From contig JAAZDH010000047.1 of the NCBI GenBank assembly GCA_012512865.1, positions 1 through 14,253 on the forward strand: a stretch of 14,253 bases of DNA. The letters run 5' to 3'. Both the position numbers and the translations under genes were made by a program. The notes beneath the pieces are model-generated. The model searched no databases. It worked only from the letters and a program-made list of their open reading frames with translations, and was not told the DNA's origin. Source of the DNA: Clostridiaceae bacterium. Lineage in GTDB: Bacteria > Bacillota > Clostridia > Acetivibrionales > DUMC01. Shown one piece after another: positions 6,380 through 13,886 of this stretch (within the stretch, counting starts at the first letter, position 1; each line of letters starts with the position of its first letter).

Positions 6380-6401
6380 TATTTCATAGTTTAATCTTAC
6401 C

Positions 6402-6441
6402 AGGTTTTAAGGTGGGGAATCTTAAAACCTTTTTTAATTTT
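6402..6441 (+). terminator. Terminator of the tRNA-Val transcript
   Basis: AGGTTTTAAG (6402-6411) and CTTAAAACCT (6421-6430) make a perfect 10-bp stem with a 9-nt loop, directly followed by a T-rich tract (TTTTTTAATTTT). Confidence 0.92.
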
Positions 6442-6449
6442 ATTTCAAG

Positions 6450-6563
6450 ACCCAAAAGCCGGCAAGACCTAAAAAATCAGACCTAAATAAGCAGGGTGAT
6501 ACCTAAAACGGGGCAATACCAGGCAACTTTGTTAAGACATGGTTAAGGCAAGGTTAAGCCGGG
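6450..6563 (+). repeat. Short tandem quasi-repeats upstream of manA
   Basis: ACCTAAA recurs three times in the first part (about 6467-6507). Then three consecutive 11-bp units beginning GTTAAG occur at 6531-6541, 6542-6552 and 6553-6563. No gene lies in 6380-6637 and no clear sigma-A promoter for manA was found. Confidence 0.6.
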
Positions 6564-6578
6564 ACACAAGATTTTTAT

Positions 6579-6602
6579 ACCCGGATATATGATGTTCCGG
6601 GT
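6579..6602 (+). terminator. Hairpin in the manA leader (terminator or attenuator-like)
   Basis: ACCCGGA (6579-6585) and TCCGGGT (6596-6602) form a 7-bp stem with a 10-nt loop. Only TTGTATT follows, so termination would be weak. It lies about 35 nt before the manA start and resembles the hairpin at 2834-2851. Confidence 0.35.
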
Positions 6603-6637
6603 TTGTATTGGAAATGATAAGGTGGAGATGAGATAGG

Positions 6638-7672
6638 GTGTTGTATCCTTTAAAATTTAAGCCTGTATACAAGGATTATTTATGGGGCGGAAGGAACTTG
6701 GAAAAGCTTGGAAAGACACTTCCTGCAGGGATTGTTGCAGAAAGCTGGGAAGTATCCTGCCATCCCGATGGTGAAAGTGTTATTTCAAACGGCGAGTTCC
6801 GGGGAATGCCCCTATCTCGTTTTGTAGACAAATTACAGTATGAAGTGATGGGCACCGGCATCGGCTGGAAGCCCGGGGACAGGTTTCCCCTGCTTGTGAA
6901 GTTTATTGATGCCAACGAAAAGCTCTCAGTGCAGGTGCACCCGGACGATGAATATGCATCCATGCATGAAAAAGACATGAGCGGGAAAACAGAAATGTGG
7001 TACATAATTTCTGCAAAGCCCGGGGCTAAGTTGGTGTACGGGCTTTTGCCCGGGACCACGAGGGAAATGTTTAAAGAAGCGCTGGAAAACGGGTCCGTGG
7101 GAAAATACCTTAATTACATCGAGGTATCGGAAGGTGATGTAATACATATTCCTGCGGGAGTTGTGCATGCTGTCGGTGAAGGGATAATGATAGCCGAAGT
7201 GCAGCAGAATTCCAATAATACCTACAGGGTTTACGATTATGACAGGATTGACAAGGATGGAAAAAAAAGGCCCTTGCACATACAAAAAGCCCTTGATGTA
7301 ATCGACTTTTCCGGTATCAAATCAAAACGTGGAAAATCAAAGGGAACTCCTGTTGCGGCTCTTGATGGCTTTACAATTGCGAGGCTCGTGGAAAACGACT
7401 ATTTTACCGTGGAATTGCACGATATTTATGGCAAGGTAAGCGAAATTGCGGACGGAAGCAAGTTCTTCATATATCTTTTCATAAAGGGAAGTGGCGAAAT
7501 ATTCTATGGAAATAGCGATTGTGAAAATGCCGGTTGCCAGGGCGATAGCCATGATGGTAATATTAAAGTAAAAGCAGGAGAGTCGGTTCTAATACCGGCC
7601 TCCATGGGGAAATACACAATATTAGGAAAAATAAAGGCGATGAAAATATATGCCGGAAAGGGGAAATATTAA
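6638..7672 (+). CDS. manA: Mannose-6-phosphate isomerase, type I (zinc cupin)
   Basis: This 344-residue enzyme interconverts mannose-6-P and fructose-6-P in the cytoplasm. Zinc ligands visible by family comparison are Q99 and H101 in QVHPDD, E119 in KTEMWY and H177 in PAGVVHAV. Active-site R197 lies in the TYRVYDYDR motif. The opening LKFKPVYKDYLWGGRNL is characteristic of the short bacterial class, which is usually about 315 residues. The excess is largely a Cys/Gly/Asp-rich stretch at about 290-308 inside the C-terminal cupin. The start is GTG at 6638 behind GGTGGAG; TTG at 6641 is the alternative. The stop overlaps the next gene's ATG (TAATG), so the two are translationally coupled. Roles in mannose catabolism or in supplying mannose-6-P for glycans both fit. 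Confidence 0.94.
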   Translation: MLYPLKFKPVYKDYLWGGRNLEKLGKTLPAGIVAESWEVSCHPDGESVISNGEFRGMPLSRFVDKLQYEVMGTGIGWKPGDRFPLLVKFIDANEKLSVQVHPDDEYASMHEKDMSGKTEMWYIISAKPGAKLVYGLLPGTTREMFKEALENGSVGKYLNYIEVSEGDVIHIPAGVVHAVGEGIMIAEVQQNSNNTYRVYDYDRIDKDGKKRPLHIQKALDVIDFSGIKSKRGKSKGTPVAALDGFTIARLVENDYFTVELHDIYGKVSEIADGSKFFIYLFIKGSGEIFYGNSDCENAGCQGDSHDGNIKVKAGESVLIPASMGKYTILGKIKAMKIYAGKGKY

Positions 7673-10600
7673 TGTATTTTTATGCAGAAAGGATTAAAAG
7701 GATAATCAATGACATTGGTACATGCATTTACCCCGAAAAAAGGGATGTTCCGGGAATTAAAATAAAACCGGGACCATATGCGGCTTGCGCCATTGATTTT
7801 GACAAGGATTTAAACGAATCTGCGGGCTGGAAACCCTTTAACCGGGGAGACAGGTGGGGCGGCAGGGATAAGACATTTTTATTCTCTGCAAACGTGGAGA
7901 TTCCCACGGAATTTAACGGAAAAACAATTGTATTTAAAGTGAGAACCGGAAGGGAAGGCGACTGGGATGCATTAAATCCCCAGTTCCTGGTATTTGTCAA
8001 CGGAAAGATTATGCACGGGCTTGATGTGAACCACAGGGAAGTCATCCTGGCTGAAAAAGCGGCTGCAGGTGAGGTTTTCAATATCTTGCTTCATGCTTAT
8101 TCGGGGATGCATGAAGGGCTCGTGGAGTTTGAAGCGGAAATTGCCGTACTCGACAGGGAAATAGAGAACCTTTATTACAACTTGAAAGTTCCATATGATG
8201 CGGCATTGCTCCTGGAGAAGGAAGATAAGAACAGGATAGATATAATAGGTTTTCTTAATAATGCCGTAAACATGCTGGACCTGCGCAAACCTTTTTCCGC
8301 GGAGTTTTATGATTCCATAAAGAAGGCAAATCAATACCTGGAAGAAGAGTTTTTCGGAAAATATTGCGGGCATGAAAATTTTATTGCAACGTGCATCGGG
8401 CACACCCACATAGACGTGGCCTGGTTGTGGACACTGGCACAAACCAGGGAGAAGACGGCAAGAAGTTTTTCAATAGTGTTGTCACTCATGGACCAATACC
8501 CGGAATACATATTCATGTCTAGCCAGCCGCAACTCTACAAGTTTATAAAAGAAGATTATCCCGAATTATATGAAAAAATCAAGGAAAAAGTAAAGGAAGG
8601 AAGATGGGAGCCTGAAGGGGCCATGTGGCTTGAAGCCGACTGTAACATATCCTCCGGGGAATCCCTGGTAAGGCAGGTGCTTTTTGGAAAGAGATTTTTC
8701 AAGGAAGAATTCGGGGTAGACAACAGGGTATTATGGTTGCCTGATGTTTTCGGGTACAGCGCAGCCCTTCCCCAGATATTGAAAAAGTCGGGCGTGGATT
8801 ATTTCATGACCACGAAAATAAGCTGGAACGAGTATAACAAGGTGCCATATGATACTTTTATGTGGAGGGGAATGGACGGCACCGAAATATTGACCCACTT
8901 TATAACAGCGAGGAGCAGGGATTTCAAGAATAATCCGATCATTACCACGTATAACGGGTTTTTGGCTCCATCACAAGTAACGGGAGCATGGGATAGGTAC
9001 CAGCAGAAAGATTTGAACAATGACGTATTGATATCGTTCGGATACGGGGACGGCGGGGGAGGACCAACCAAGGAAATGCTTGAAAATGCAAGAAGGTTGG
9101 AAAAAGGAATACCCGGCTGCCCCAAGGTAAGAATCGGGAAAGTTATAGATTATTTTGATAGACTGGAGAAAAAGCTTAAAGGAAACAAGAAACTGCCCAA
9201 GTGGGTTGGAGAGTTGTACCTTGAATACCACAGGGGTACTTATACTTCAATGGCAAGAAACAAGAGATTTAACCGCAAGTGCGAATTTTTGTACCAGGAT
9301 GCCGAGCTGTTGTCCGTAATAGGGAAGTACGCGGCAGGAAGAAATGAGTATCCACAGGATGAAATAAACAATGGCTGGGAGGTATTGCTCCTCAACCAGT
9401 TCCATGACATACTCCCGGGTTCCTCGATAAAAGAGGTTTACGATGACTCGAAAGAGCAGTACCTTGCTATAGCGAAAGCAGGCAAGGGGTTGATTGACGA
9501 GGCTGTTAAATATATTGCTGCGAAAGTTGGTATTGAAGGTACATCCGTTATAGTATTCAACCAGCTGGGATTTGAACGGAGTGATATTATTGAAGTTGAA
9601 CTGCCCGGCGGGTACGACAGGGTGGAAGTAACCAGTGATGACGGCAGGGTTCTGCCTTCCCAGCCGGTTGCAGGTACATGTGCGGGCACAGGCACAGGTG
9701 CGGGTGCAAGTGCAGGTGAGACTGCAAATTGCAGGAAGATTATATTCTTTGCTGAAAATGTACCTTCAAAGGGTTATAAGGCTTTCAGGATAAGGAAGGC
9801 GGATGATGTAACATCATCGACATCCTGCGGCACAAAAGAGTGCGGTCCGGCTGATGCCGGGAATCCATGGGGTATAAGTTCCATAAGCAACGATTATTTC
9901 AACATCAAGTTTGATGAGAACCTAAATATCGTGTCCATTTATGACAAACTGAACTGCAGGGAGGTTGTCAAGAAAGGAGAAAGGGCAAATGTTCTCCAGG
10001 CATTTGAAGACAAGCCCGTTAATTATGATGCCTGGGATATAAACATCTTTTACCAGGAAAAGATGTGGGAGATAAATGATATTGAAAGTGCCAGGATAGT
10101 GGAAAGCGGCCCGGTGAGAACCGGCGTAAGGATCGTGAGAAGATTCCTGGATTCTGTTATAGAGCAGTACATTTATATATACAACAATGTGCCTAGAATT
10201 GATTTTAAGACAAGGGTAGACTGGAAAGAAAAGCATATACTTATGAAAGCTGCATTCCCGGTGGACGTGCATTCCGACAAGGCTACGTTTGAAATACAGT
10301 ACGGGAACGTGGAAAGGCCGACCCACTGGAACACAAGCTGGGATTATGCAAGGTTTGAATCCGTGGCCCACAAGTGGGTTGATGTCTCGGAGGACGGTTA
10401 TGGTGTAAGCTTGCTTAATGAGAGCAAGTACGGGCATGATGTAAAAGATGGTGTTTTAAGGATATCCCTTCTAAAGTCACCCACATATCCAAACACCGAG
10501 GCAGACAGGGAAGTCCACGAGTTTACCTACTCCCTCTATCCGCACAAGGGCGGTTGGAGGGAGGGCAATACCGTCAAGACGGCATATTCCTTGAACTGTC

Positions 10601-10950
10601 CCATGTATTCGATGATCCGGGAGGCTGGCTCAAGAGAAAAAGATTATGCCGGCGGCACAACCGCAGTTCTGCCTGCAAGCTTCTCGCTGGTTGGTATTGA
10701 CAAGGAAAACGTCATTATCGAGGTGGTCAAAAAGGCCGAGGACAGCGATGACATTATAATAAGAATGTACGAATGCTACAACAGGAGGACCAGGGCAACC
10801 GTCACATTCTTTAAGGAACTTTTGGAGGTATGGGAATGCGACCTCATGGAGAATAATATTGAGAAGATGGGTATATCAAGCTCGGGCCGTAGTTTTGAAT
10901 TTACGATAAAACCGTACGAGATTAAAACCTTCAAGCTCAGGGTGAAGTAA
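7672..10950 (+). CDS. Alpha-mannosidase, glycoside hydrolase family 38 (cytosolic Ams1/MAN2C1-like)
   Basis: The protein has 1092 residues and no signal peptide, so it should be cytoplasmic. The N-terminal domain (about 1-235) precedes the GH38 catalytic domain (about 236-520), a helical region (about 525-615) and a large beta-rich C-terminal part. By comparison with Golgi mannosidase II, the metal ligands are H246 and D248 in HTHIDVAW, D358 in LPDVFGYS (also the nucleophile) and H578 in NQFHDILPG. All are present, so it should be active in retaining release of alpha-mannose. Between about 665 and 730 it carries a Gly/Ala/Thr stretch encoded by eight 6-bp units, then a Ser/Cys/Gly stretch; both look like late expansions in a loop. 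It overlaps manA by 1 nt. Coupling suggests use of imported manno-oligosaccharides, but no transporter or mannose kinase is visible. The exact linkage cut cannot be told. Confidence 0.94.
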   Translation: MYFYAERIKRIINDIGTCIYPEKRDVPGIKIKPGPYAACAIDFDKDLNESAGWKPFNRGDRWGGRDKTFLFSANVEIPTEFNGKTIVFKVRTGREGDWDALNPQFLVFVNGKIMHGLDVNHREVILAEKAAAGEVFNILLHAYSGMHEGLVEFEAEIAVLDREIENLYYNLKVPYDAALLLEKEDKNRIDIIGFLNNAVNMLDLRKPFSAEFYDSIKKANQYLEEEFFGKYCGHENFIATCIGHTHIDVAWLWTLAQTREKTARSFSIVLSLMDQYPEYIFMSSQPQLYKFIKEDYPELYEKIKEKVKEGRWEPEGAMWLEADCNISSGESLVRQVLFGKRFFKEEFGVDNRVLWLPDVFGYSAALPQILKKSGVDYFMTTKISWNEYNKVPYDTFMWRGMDGTEILTHFITARSRDFKNNPIITTYNGFLAPSQVTGAWDRYQQKDLNNDVLISFGYGDGGGGPTKEMLENARRLEKGIPGCPKVRIGKVIDYFDRLEKKLKGNKKLPKWVGELYLEYHRGTYTSMARNKRFNRKCEFLYQDAELLSVIGKYAAGRNEYPQDEINNGWEVLLLNQFHDILPGSSIKEVYDDSKEQYLAIAKAGKGLIDEAVKYIAAKVGIEGTSVIVFNQLGFERSDIIEVELPGGYDRVEVTSDDGRVLPSQPVAGTCAGTGTGAGASAGETANCRKIIFFAENVPSKGYKAFRIRKADDVTSSTSCGTKECGPADAGNPWGISSISNDYFNIKFDENLNIVSIYDKLNCREVVKKGERANVLQAFEDKPVNYDAWDINIFYQEKMWEINDIESARIVESGPVRTGVRIVRRFLDSVIEQYIYIYNNVPRIDFKTRVDWKEKHILMKAAFPVDVHSDKATFEIQYGNVERPTHWNTSWDYARFESVAHKWVDVSEDGYGVSLLNESKYGHDVKDGVLRISLLKSPTYPNTEADREVHEFTYSLYPHKGGWREGNTVKTAYSLNCPMYSMIREAGSREKDYAGGTTAVLPASFSLVGIDKENVIIEVVKKAEDSDDIIIRMYECYNRRTRATVTFFKELLEVWECDLMENNIEKMGISSSGRSFEFTIKPYEIKTFKLRVK
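9670..9717 (+). repeat. Hexanucleotide tandem tract inside the GH38 gene
   Basis: Eight in-frame 6-bp units near GCAGGT/ACAGGT encode alternating Ala/Thr/Ser and Gly or Cys (residues about 667-682). The units differ at one or two positions. Being a multiple of 3, length changes keep the frame. Confidence 0.85.
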
Positions 10951-11030
10951 ACCGGGGCGGGTCAACAAGGCTTGGGGTGGAGTAAAAAGGTGGAAGTAAA
11001 GAGAGTGAAAAGAGAGTGATATAAAGAAGG
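10940..11030 (+). repeat. Repeats seeded at the GH38 3' end
   Basis: GGGTGAAGTAAA at 10940-10951 covers the last codons and TAA stop of GH38. Near-copies follow as GGGTGGAGTAAA (10975-10986) and AGGTGGAAGTAAA (10988-11000), then GAGAGTGAAAAGAGAGTGA. The stretch is strongly purine-rich. Confidence 0.6.
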
Positions 11031-11077
11031 TGCATTTAGCAAACTTGGGGAAATTAAGGTAAAGCGGCTTTTATCCA

Positions 11078-11135
11078 GAAAGACAGGGGGCGGTTATGTT
11101 TCTCGCATGATGAGATACAGAACCACCCCTGTTTC
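11078..11135. repeat. REP-like imperfect palindrome
   Basis: The left arm (11078-11104, core CAGGGGGCGGTTATGTTTC) pairs with the right arm (11112-11135, core AACCACCCCTGTTTC) around a GCATGAT loop. About 20 of 24 positions match, with a GA bulge. ACAGGGG-CGGTT hairpins of this kind resemble dispersed clostridial REP elements mobilised by REP-associated tyrosine transposases, which I recall but cannot verify here. No transposase gene is in the window. Confidence 0.55.
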
Positions 11136-11197
11136 ATGGCGTCCCCTGGTTCGCATTCCTGTCTCCCTGTTTCACGCGGCTCTTGGTCTTGCCTGTT

Positions 11198-11241
11198 GTA
11201 AGGCATGGAATCACCGCCTGTCATGCTGCCATTTGCCTTAC
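11198..11241. repeat. Second hairpin with flanking CCTGTTGTAA direct repeat
   Basis: GTAAGGC (near 11198-11204) and GCCTTAC (11235-11241) are perfect inverted repeats. The 10-mer CCTGTTGTAA occurs at 11192-11201 and 11241-11250. This may be a decayed companion of the palindrome at 11078-11135. Confidence 0.4.
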
Positions 11242-11443
11242 CTGTTGTAAACCCTGTTACGAAGAAGGTTATGCAAGCAAAAAGATTATGCAAAAGGGCG
11301 GTGTAAAGCAGGGAAAATGCTAATAAACGCCGGCTAACGAACGAAGCTGATTAAATTTGATTGATACTAGTAAAATTTGACTAATATAAACATTGGCAAA
11401 TGAATAAACACTCGCTGACAAAATCAAAAAGCACAAATAAACG

Positions 11444-11474
11444 TTGATAAAGACTAATAAAAATAATATATAAT
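11444..11474 (+). promoter_or_regulatory. Candidate promoter of glgB
   Basis: TTGATA (11444-11449) is followed by TATATA at 17 bp (11467-11472), overlapping TATAAT at 19 bp (11469-11474). The AT-rich context makes chance matches likely. It would give a leader of about 175 nt. Confidence 0.35.
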
Positions 11475-11558
11475 TGCATAATATAAATATGCCCATATAG
11501 GTATACTAACAGGGCTGTGAATGGTTGTGCGGCGAGGAATGGCTGGATTCGACTTGCA

Positions 11559-11627
11559 GCAGGTACCTGCAATGAATATGGTGGTTGTTTCGTGTAGCAA
11601 ATAGTCGTACGGCGGTAAACAGCCGTA
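11559..11627 (+). promoter_or_regulatory. Structured elements in the glgB leader
   Basis: GCAGGTACCTGC (11559-11570) is a perfect 12-bp palindrome, a possible protein site. TACGGC (11608-11613) and GCCGTA (11622-11627) form a 6-bp hairpin with an 8-nt loop, ending 13 nt before the AAGGGA ribosome site (11641-11646). Function is unknown. Confidence 0.35.
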
Positions 11628-11654
11628 AATATATACATAGAAGGGATATGTGCA

Positions 11655-13886
11655 ATGAATGCAACTGCATGTATGGATGAAATATTCAGGATAATTAACG
11701 CAGACCATCATGACCCTTTTAGTATTTTAGGAATGCATTACGCTTACCTTGGGTATAGAAACGGGGTTAACCTGGCTTCGGGTGCGGTTGCCGGAGAATG
11801 CAACGTACCAGGTGAAAAGGAACCCTTGGAGGGAATAGCTGCAACGGGAAAAGCCATAGTGGTCAGGGCTTTCATTCCAAGTGCAAAAAAAGCCCTGGTG
11901 ATAAACTTGGAAAATGAAGACGGGGCTAAAGCTGAAAATGAAGCCGAGGATGAAACTGGGGTTAAAACAGGGGATAAAACCGGGAATAAAGCCGGGAAGG
12001 AAGATCAATATAAACAAAAGGGAGTTCAATATGAACAATATGAAATGGAAAAAATCCGGGAAGAAGGTTTTTTTGAAGTATTAATACCGGGCAAGGAGCA
12101 TTTCTTTGAATATAACATTGAAATAACCGATTACCATGGCAATTGTTACAGGATATATGATCCTTACTGCTTTCCGCCTGTCCTCACGGATTATGATTTA
12201 TACCTTTTTAACGAGGGCAATCACCATAAAATATATGAAAAACTGGGAGCACACCTTTGCACTTTAAAGGGAGTAAAGGGCACATTTTTTGCCGTTTGGG
12301 CGCCGTGCGCCAGGAGGGTGAGCGTGGTGGGAAACTTCAACCAGTGGGATGGAAGGCGGCACCAAATGAGAAACAGGGGCAAGTCAGGCGTATGGGAATT
12401 ATTCATCCCGGGAATCGGGGAGGGAGAAATATATAAATATGAAATTAAAACGCAGGGCAACGAATTATACCTGAAAGCGGACCCTTACGCGTTTTACTCG
12501 GAATTGAGGCCGGGTACCGCGTCCGTCGTATGCAATATAGACGGGTACGAATGGAATGATGAAGAATGGATGAAGCAGCGGGACAGCGGCACCTTTTTTA
12601 GCAAGCCCGTGGCCATATACGAAGTCCACCTGGGCTCATGGGCAAGGGTGATAGAGGAGGGGAAAGAAGGGACAGGAAAAGAAGAGGTGAAAGAGGTAGG
12701 AGGAACAAAAGGAGACGGAGAGAGGAAGGAAAGGTTTCTTACGTATACCGAGTTTGCAGATAAACTGGTGAAATATGTAAAAGACATGGGATTTACCCAT
12801 ATTGAGCTGCTTCCGGTAATGGAGCACCCTTACGACGGTTCATGGGGATACCAGGTTACAGGGTACTATTCTGTCACCAGCAGGTACGGGAAACCAAAAG
12901 AATTCATGTATTTCGTTGACAGGTGCCACCAGGAGGGAATAGGGGTTATTATTGACTGGGTTCCCGCCCATTTTCCAAAAGACGGGGCAGGGCTGGCAAG
13001 GTTTGACGGCTTGGCACTGTACGAGCACCAGGACCCCAGGCAGGGGGAACACCCGGATTGGGGAACCCACATATTCAATTATGGAAGGTACGAGGTTAAA
13101 AATTTCCTGCTTTCGAATGCCTTGTTCTGGTTTGACAAATACCATATAGACGGGCTGAGGGTGGATGCGGTTGCTTCAATGCTTTACCTGGATTACGGCA
13201 AGAAAGACGGGGAATGGCTGCCCAATAAATGGGGAGGCAAGGAAAACACCGATGCCATAGATTTCTTAAGGCAGCTAAATTCAACCGTTCTGCAAAAATA
13301 CCCGGGGGTCATGATGATTGCCGAGGAATCAACCTCGTGGGCACTGGTGTCCAGGCCGCCATATTCAGGGGGCCTGGGATTCTCGTTTAAGTGGAACATG
13401 GGGTGGATGAATGATTACATAAAATATATTAGCATGGACCCCATATACAGGAAATATCACCACAACTACCTGACATTTTCAATTGTATACGCTTACTCGG
13501 AAAACTTCATACTTGTCCTTTCCCATGACGAGGTCGTGCACGGGAAAGGCTCCATGATTAATAAAATGCCGGGAGATTACTGGCAAAAATTTGCAGGCTT
13601 GAGGGCAAGCTATGGGTACATGTATGGCCATCCCGGGAAAAAACTTCTTTTTATGGGCGGTGAATTCGGGCAGTTTGCCGAATGGAATTACAAGCAAAGC
13701 CTTGACTGGCATCTATTAGGCTACGAGATGCACAGGAAACTGCAAAAATATGTCAGGGATTTAAATGATTTGTACAGGAGCGAAAAGGCTTTGTACGAGA
13801 TGGATTTTGAACCGGAAGGATTTGAATGGATTGACTGTAATGATGCAGACCATGGCGTGGTATCCTTTTATACGCAAGAGCAATAA
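11655..13886 (+). CDS. glgB: 1,4-alpha-glucan (glycogen) branching enzyme GlgB, frameshifted near its 3' end
   Basis: The protein has 743 residues from the ATG at 11655, which has AAGGGA 8 nt upstream. It transfers alpha-1,4-glucan segments to 6-positions during glycogen synthesis in the cytoplasm. The N-terminal N1 domain starts with HHDPFSILGMH (18-28), the CBM48 domain spans about 195-295 (FFAVWAPCARRVSVVGNFNQW), and the GH13 barrel starts at EVHLGSW (323). Catalytic residues are D504 (GLRVDAV), E557 (MIAEEST) and D625 (LSHDEVVHG), spaced as in E. coli GlgB. Homology runs to VVSF (residue 738), then the frame reads YTQEQ and stops at TAA 13884-13886. The normal C-terminal beta domain continues in the +1 frame from 13870, so one extra T in TTTT (13866-13869) breaks the gene. 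Two low-complexity insertions (residues 86-117 and about 333-360) make it longer than usual. No other glg gene is adjacent in the window. Confidence 0.93.
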   Translation: MNATACMDEIFRIINADHHDPFSILGMHYAYLGYRNGVNLASGAVAGECNVPGEKEPLEGIAATGKAIVVRAFIPSAKKALVINLENEDGAKAENEAEDETGVKTGDKTGNKAGKEDQYKQKGVQYEQYEMEKIREEGFFEVLIPGKEHFFEYNIEITDYHGNCYRIYDPYCFPPVLTDYDLYLFNEGNHHKIYEKLGAHLCTLKGVKGTFFAVWAPCARRVSVVGNFNQWDGRRHQMRNRGKSGVWELFIPGIGEGEIYKYEIKTQGNELYLKADPYAFYSELRPGTASVVCNIDGYEWNDEEWMKQRDSGTFFSKPVAIYEVHLGSWARVIEEGKEGTGKEEVKEVGGTKGDGERKERFLTYTEFADKLVKYVKDMGFTHIELLPVMEHPYDGSWGYQVTGYYSVTSRYGKPKEFMYFVDRCHQEGIGVIIDWVPAHFPKDGAGLARFDGLALYEHQDPRQGEHPDWGTHIFNYGRYEVKNFLLSNALFWFDKYHIDGLRVDAVASMLYLDYGKKDGEWLPNKWGGKENTDAIDFLRQLNSTVLQKYPGVMMIAEESTSWALVSRPPYSGGLGFSFKWNMGWMNDYIKYISMDPIYRKYHHNYLTFSIVYAYSENFILVLSHDEVVHGKGSMINKMPGDYWQKFAGLRASYGYMYGHPGKKLLFMGGEFGQFAEWNYKQSLDWHLLGYEMHRKLQKYVRDLNDLYRSEKALYEMDFEPEGFEWIDCNDADHGVVSFYTQEQ
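11910..12005 (+). repeat. 12-bp tandem repeat array inside glgB
   Basis: Eight consecutive in-frame 12-bp units read ENED, GAKA, ENEA, EDET, GVKT, GDKT, GNKA, GKED (residues 86-117). The best-preserved DNA unit is GGGGATAAAACC. It sits in the N1 domain at a loop where branching enzymes normally have only a short linker. Confidence 0.85.
12652..12734 (+). repeat. Polypurine tract insertion inside glgB
   Basis: About 83 nt on the coding strand contain only five pyrimidines. They encode a Glu/Gly/Lys-rich loop (residues about 333-360) between EVHLGSWAR and FLTYTEFADKL, where homologues are short. It is built of AGGGA/GGAAA-like repeats. Confidence 0.75.

Larger units (their letters stand above)
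10951..11654. other. 704-bp spacer between the GH38 gene and glgB
   Basis: No credible gene is present; the minus-strand readings of 79-85 codons have no recognisable protein character or ribosome site. The spacer contains purine-rich repeats (10951-11040), a REP-like palindrome (11078-11135), a C/T-rich stretch with CCTGTTTC and CCTGTTGTAA repeats (11130-11260), AT-rich quasi-repeats around AAATTTGAYT (11350-11465), and the probable glgB promoter and leader (11444-11654). Confidence 0.7.

Noticed and set aside
11054..11711. Minus-strand open frames of 79-85 codons in the GH38-glgB spacer
   Set aside because: They run through the palindrome and AT-rich repeats, overlap each other in different frames, and show no domain or plausible start signal.
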